From positions 1 to 15,739 of the forward strand of contig JAGNTT010000028.1 of NCBI GenBank assembly GCA_017987425.1: a stretch of DNA of 15,739 bases, in the 5' to 3' direction. This stretch comes from Candidatus Omnitrophota bacterium. Its GTDB lineage: Bacteria; Omnitrophota; Gorgyraeia; Zapsychrales; Fredricksoniimonadaceae. A program made the position numbers and the translations under genes. Shown here in pieces: positions 13,407-15,739 of this stretch (its first letter is position 1; every line of letters starts with the position of its first letter). The notes below the pieces were generated by a model. The model ran no database searches and was not told the DNA's origin. It saw only the letters and a program-made list of their open reading frames with translations.

Positions 13407-14360
13407 ATGGCGAAGTACCTGATTACCGGCGGGGCTGGATTTATCGGATCGAATATCGCTGAAGTGTTGATCAAACAGGGCGATTTGGTCCGTGTTCTTG
13501 ATAATTTTTCTTCGGGTTATGAAGAGAATCTTCACTTTGCCAAGGGACTTCCGGCGGGCAAGCTTGAGATCGTCCGCGGCGACATCTCCAACGTTGCCGA
13601 CTGCGAACGCTCATGCGAAGGCGTGGATTATGTGCTTCATCAGGCCGGTTTGAAGTCGGTCCCCAAATCCCTTAAGGACCCGCTCAGCTACAACCATGTG
13701 AACATCGACGGCATTTTGTTTCTGCTTCAGGCCGCCTCAAAATATAAAGTTAAACGTTTTGTCTTTGCCTCATCCAGTTCCGTCTACGGCAATACTGACA
13801 AGTTTCCGCAGCGTGAAGATCATCTTTCACTGCTCATCTCTCCGTACGCCTTAAGCAAGCTGGCAGGGGAATACTATTGCCGCATTTTCTCCGAGTTTTT
13901 CAACGTGGATACAGTTGCGTTACGCTATTTCAACGTCTTCGGACCCAAGCAGGCGCTCGATGATGAGTATTCGGCGGTTATCCCGAAATTCATCAACGCC
14001 ATTCTGAACAATGAACCGCCGCCGATCTTCGGCAACGGAAAACAGTCCAGAGACTTTACCTATATCGACAACGTTGTTTCCGCCAACATCATTGCGGCAA
14101 CGACTCCGGGCCTCAAGCATGAAGTCTTTAACGCGGCCGTCGGAAAAGAATATTCCGTTCTGGATATTGTCGACGGCATTAACAGAATTCTGGGCAAAAA
14201 AGTCGAACCTAAGTTTTTGCCTGTGCGCGCCGGGGATATTTTCCGTTCCAATTCGGATATTTCGAAGATTCAGAGGATGACGCCTTACAAACCGCTGGTC
14301 AGCTTTGACGACGGTTTACAGAAGACAGTCGAATATTTCCGAAAAAAATGGAACAAATAA
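13407..14360 (+). CDS. NAD-dependent UDP-sugar 4-epimerase (GalE/WbpP-like, SDR family)
   Basis: This extended short-chain dehydrogenase/epimerase supplies a sugar nucleotide for the polysaccharide. The Rossmann motif TGGAGFIGS is at residues 7-15. VLDNFSSGYEENL, HQAGLKSVPKSLKDP, the SSSSVYGN strand with the catalytic Ser, and SPYALSKLAGEYY with YxxxK follow; RYFNVFGPKQ and the substrate-side GNGKQSRDFTYIDNV are also present. At 317 residues it has the usual length. The SVPKSLKDP stretch and overall pattern are closer to UDP-GlcNAc/UDP-GalNAc 4-epimerases (WbpP) than to GalE of sugar catabolism, but the substrate cannot be fixed by eye. A strong ribosome site (GGAGGAG) stands about 9-10 bases before the ATG. 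It lies 45 bases after the kinase gene, in the same operon. Confidence 0.88.
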   Translation: MAKYLITGGAGFIGSNIAEVLIKQGDLVRVLDNFSSGYEENLHFAKGLPAGKLEIVRGDISNVADCERSCEGVDYVLHQAGLKSVPKSLKDPLSYNHVNIDGILFLLQAASKYKVKRFVFASSSSVYGNTDKFPQREDHLSLLISPYALSKLAGEYYCRIFSEFFNVDTVALRYFNVFGPKQALDDEYSAVIPKFINAILNNEPPPIFGNGKQSRDFTYIDNVVSANIIAATTPGLKHEVFNAAVGKEYSVLDIVDGINRILGKKVEPKFLPVRAGDIFRSNSDISKIQRMTPYKPLVSFDDGLQKTVEYFRKKWNK

Positions 14361-14378
14361 GTTTAAGGCAACTACGCA

Positions 14379-15164
14379 ATGATGGAAAGCATCAAAGAAA
14401 TTTACGCCTATCGTGATCTTTTATACATGATGACGGTGCGCGACCTTAAGGTGCGCTATAAACAGGCGGCGATGGGTTTTCTATGGGCCCTGTTCATGCC
14501 GATTGTTGCCGTCGCTGCGGGCATTCTCATCAAAAAGGCCATGGCGGTGGTGGCCCAGCAGGCGTACGACGTGCGCGGGCTTATCTCGATCACCATCAAA
14601 GTTCTTCCGTGGACTTTCTTTGTCAGCTCCATCCGTTTTTCCGTCCAGGCGCTTGTCGGCAATACGGCGCTTGTGACGAAAATCTATTTCCCCAGAGCCA
14701 TTCTTGTTTTATCGGCGATCTTTGCCTGTCTCTTCGATTTCGCGATCGCGTCGGTCGTTTTGATCGCGCTTTTAATATTCTTCAAAGTCGGCGTGAGCAT
14801 CCATCTCCTATGGCTGCCTGTTTATTTGATTCTTTTGTTCCTGTACACGGCGGGAGTGGGCATGATCCTCGCCTCGGCGAATCTTTTCTACCGCGACGTG
14901 AAATACATCGTCGAAGTTATCCTGATGTTTGGCATATTCTTTACGCCGGTCTTTTATGAAGCCAGCGCGTTCGGGCGGTGGGAGGCCATCATGCTCATCA
15001 ACCCGATCGGAAGCCTTTTGGAAGGGATTAACTACACTGTTGTTTATCACCAGTCGCCGCAGCCTTTCTGGGCGATGTATGCCATCGTCTCATGTATCGG
15101 CACGTTTTTATTCGGTACATGGATTTTTCATAAAACGGAACCGCTGTTTGCGGAAAATATTTAA
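14379..15164 (+). CDS. ABC-2 type polysaccharide transporter permease (Wzm-like)
   Basis: This inner-membrane permease of an ABC exporter moves finished polysaccharide chains. The 261-residue protein starts with a cytoplasmic amphipathic part (MTVRDLKVRYKQAAMGFLWALFMP is the typical ABC-2 entry, with the RDLKxRY motif) and then has about six hydrophobic segments, including ILVLSAIFACLFDFAIASVV, LYTAGVGMILASANLFYRDV and ILMFGIFFTPVFYEAS. The C-terminal NPIGSLLEGIN segment is also typical of Wzm/TagG/KpsM. The start is uncertain between ATG 14379 and ATG 14382; the only upstream ribosome-like bases (AAGG, about 14365) favour the first. The ATPase partner begins five bases after its stop codon. 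Confidence 0.9.
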   Translation: MMESIKEIYAYRDLLYMMTVRDLKVRYKQAAMGFLWALFMPIVAVAAGILIKKAMAVVAQQAYDVRGLISITIKVLPWTFFVSSIRFSVQALVGNTALVTKIYFPRAILVLSAIFACLFDFAIASVVLIALLIFFKVGVSIHLLWLPVYLILLFLYTAGVGMILASANLFYRDVKYIVEVILMFGIFFTPVFYEASAFGRWEAIMLINPIGSLLEGINYTVVYHQSPQPFWAMYAIVSCIGTFLFGTWIFHKTEPLFAENI

Positions 15165-15169
15165 CGCAT

Positions 15170-15739
15170 ATGGTACAGAACTCGATCGAATTCAACCAGG
15201 TCTGGAAAAAATTCCGTAAGGGAGAAAAGCTCAATTCCCTGCGCGATGCCATTCCGAATATGTTCAAGCGGGAAGACCGCAACAGCAAACTGGAAGACCG
15301 CGAGTTCTGGGCGGTCAAAGATGTCAGCTTCGACATCAAACAGGGTGATGTCGTCGGCGTCATGGGGCCGAACGGCGCCGGAAAAAGCACAATTCTTAAG
15401 CTTTTATCGAGGATCATTAAGCCCAATAAAGGTTCGATGAAGATTAACGGCCGTCTTTCGGCTTTGATCGAGGTGACCGCCGGATTCCATCCTGAACTGA
15501 CGGGCCGCGAGAATGTGTATTTAAACGGGACCATTCTGGGGATGCGCCGCAAAGAGATCGATTCTAAATTTGATGAGATCGTCGAGTTTTCCGGTGTGGG
15601 TGAATTTATCGACACACCGATCAAGCGATATTCTTCCGGTATGTTCTCGAGGCTTGGTTTTTCAGTCGCCGCCCACATGGACCCGGATATTCTCCTGGTG
15701 GATGAAGTCCTTTCCGTTGGAGACATCGCGTTTCAGGCC
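15170..15739 (+). CDS. ABC transporter ATPase for polysaccharide export (Wzt-like), 3' end cut off
   Basis: This nucleotide-binding subunit is paired with the preceding permease; 190 residues are visible and the frame is still open at the window end. Markers of the Wzt/TagH/KpsT group are SLRDAIPNMF and FWAVKDVSFDIKQGDVVGV before the Walker A GPNGAGKST (residues 66-74), then GRLSALIEVTAGFHPELTGREN with the TGREN motif, the signature YSSGMFSRLGFSVA (about 154-167), Walker B ILLVDEVLSVGD (about 174-185) and FQA at the edge. It lies within the operon, five bases after the permease stop, with only a weak ribosome site. Whether a C-terminal carbohydrate-binding domain follows, as in Wzt proteins of O9-type systems, is outside the window. 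Confidence 0.93.
   Translation, partial: MVQNSIEFNQVWKKFRKGEKLNSLRDAIPNMFKREDRNSKLEDREFWAVKDVSFDIKQGDVVGVMGPNGAGKSTILKLLSRIIKPNKGSMKINGRLSALIEVTAGFHPELTGRENVYLNGTILGMRRKEIDSKFDEIVEFSGVGEFIDTPIKRYSSGMFSRLGFSVAAHMDPDILLVDEVLSVGDIAFQA

Noticed and set aside
15028..15726. 232-residue open frame on the minus strand opposite the ABC genes
   Set aside because: It is Ser/Arg-rich, has no recognisable motif, and lies fully over the permease end and ATPase gene.
8829..15739. Complete exosortase/PEP-CTERM system
   Set aside because: The gene order resembles the EPS part of such loci, but no exosortase, PEP-CTERM protein or PrsK/PrsR gene is in the window.

Overview
The window looks like about 15.7 kb of a chromosome from an uncultured, diderm, probably anaerobic bacterium of moderate GC content. 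The combination of a HemC-CobA-HemD fusion, an ExeA-type ATPase inside an exopolysaccharide operon and an NTE-like patatin would fit a Candidatus Omnitrophota/PVC-type genome, but a deltaproteobacterial or related lineage is not excluded. The lineage is an inference from gene content, not something the sequence proves. Coding density is high, and I see no tRNA, rRNA, CRISPR array or insertion sequence.

Region 1 (1-1982) is the 3' part of an NTE-type patatin phospholipase. It has a cNMP-binding domain, a degenerate MinD/CpaE-like P-loop domain and a patatin domain interrupted by a hydrophobic hairpin. Region 2 (about 2029-6399) is a tetrapyrrole operon: a three-domain HemC-CobA-HemD fusion, then hemB and hemL. 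Together these take glutamate-1-semialdehyde through ALA, porphobilinogen and uroporphyrinogen III to precorrin-2, the precursor of siroheme, cobalamin or alternative-pathway haem. Glutamyl-tRNA reductase (HemA) and the later steps are not in the window. The HemC part lacks its C-terminal domain, including the usual cofactor-binding cysteine. Region 3 (about 6417-6829) is a stand-alone cupin of the type II phosphomannose isomerase family.

Region 4 (6857-8597) holds rpoN (sigma-54) on the minus strand and a 385-base divergent control region. That region contains an extended -10 promoter placed for a leaderless rpoN transcript, several dyads, a possible sigma-70 promoter with a 50-codon open frame, and a close match to a sigma-54 -24/-12 promoter facing the next operon.

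Region 5 (8598 to the right end) is an exopolysaccharide export operon that runs off the window: a small MerR-like HTH protein, an OPX/Wza-type export protein, a Wzz/GumC-type chain-length protein, an ExeA-like AAA+ ATPase, an ExeB/GspB-like single-pass coiled-coil protein, a CpsD-type tyrosine kinase, a UDP-sugar 4-epimerase, and an ABC-2 permease with its ATPase (Wzm/Wzt-like). The gene order resembles the EPS part of exosortase/PEP-CTERM loci, although no exosortase is present here. The most distinctive points are the sigma-54 promoter next to the sigma-54 gene itself, the ExeAB-like pair embedded between PCP and BY-kinase genes, and the shortened HemC.
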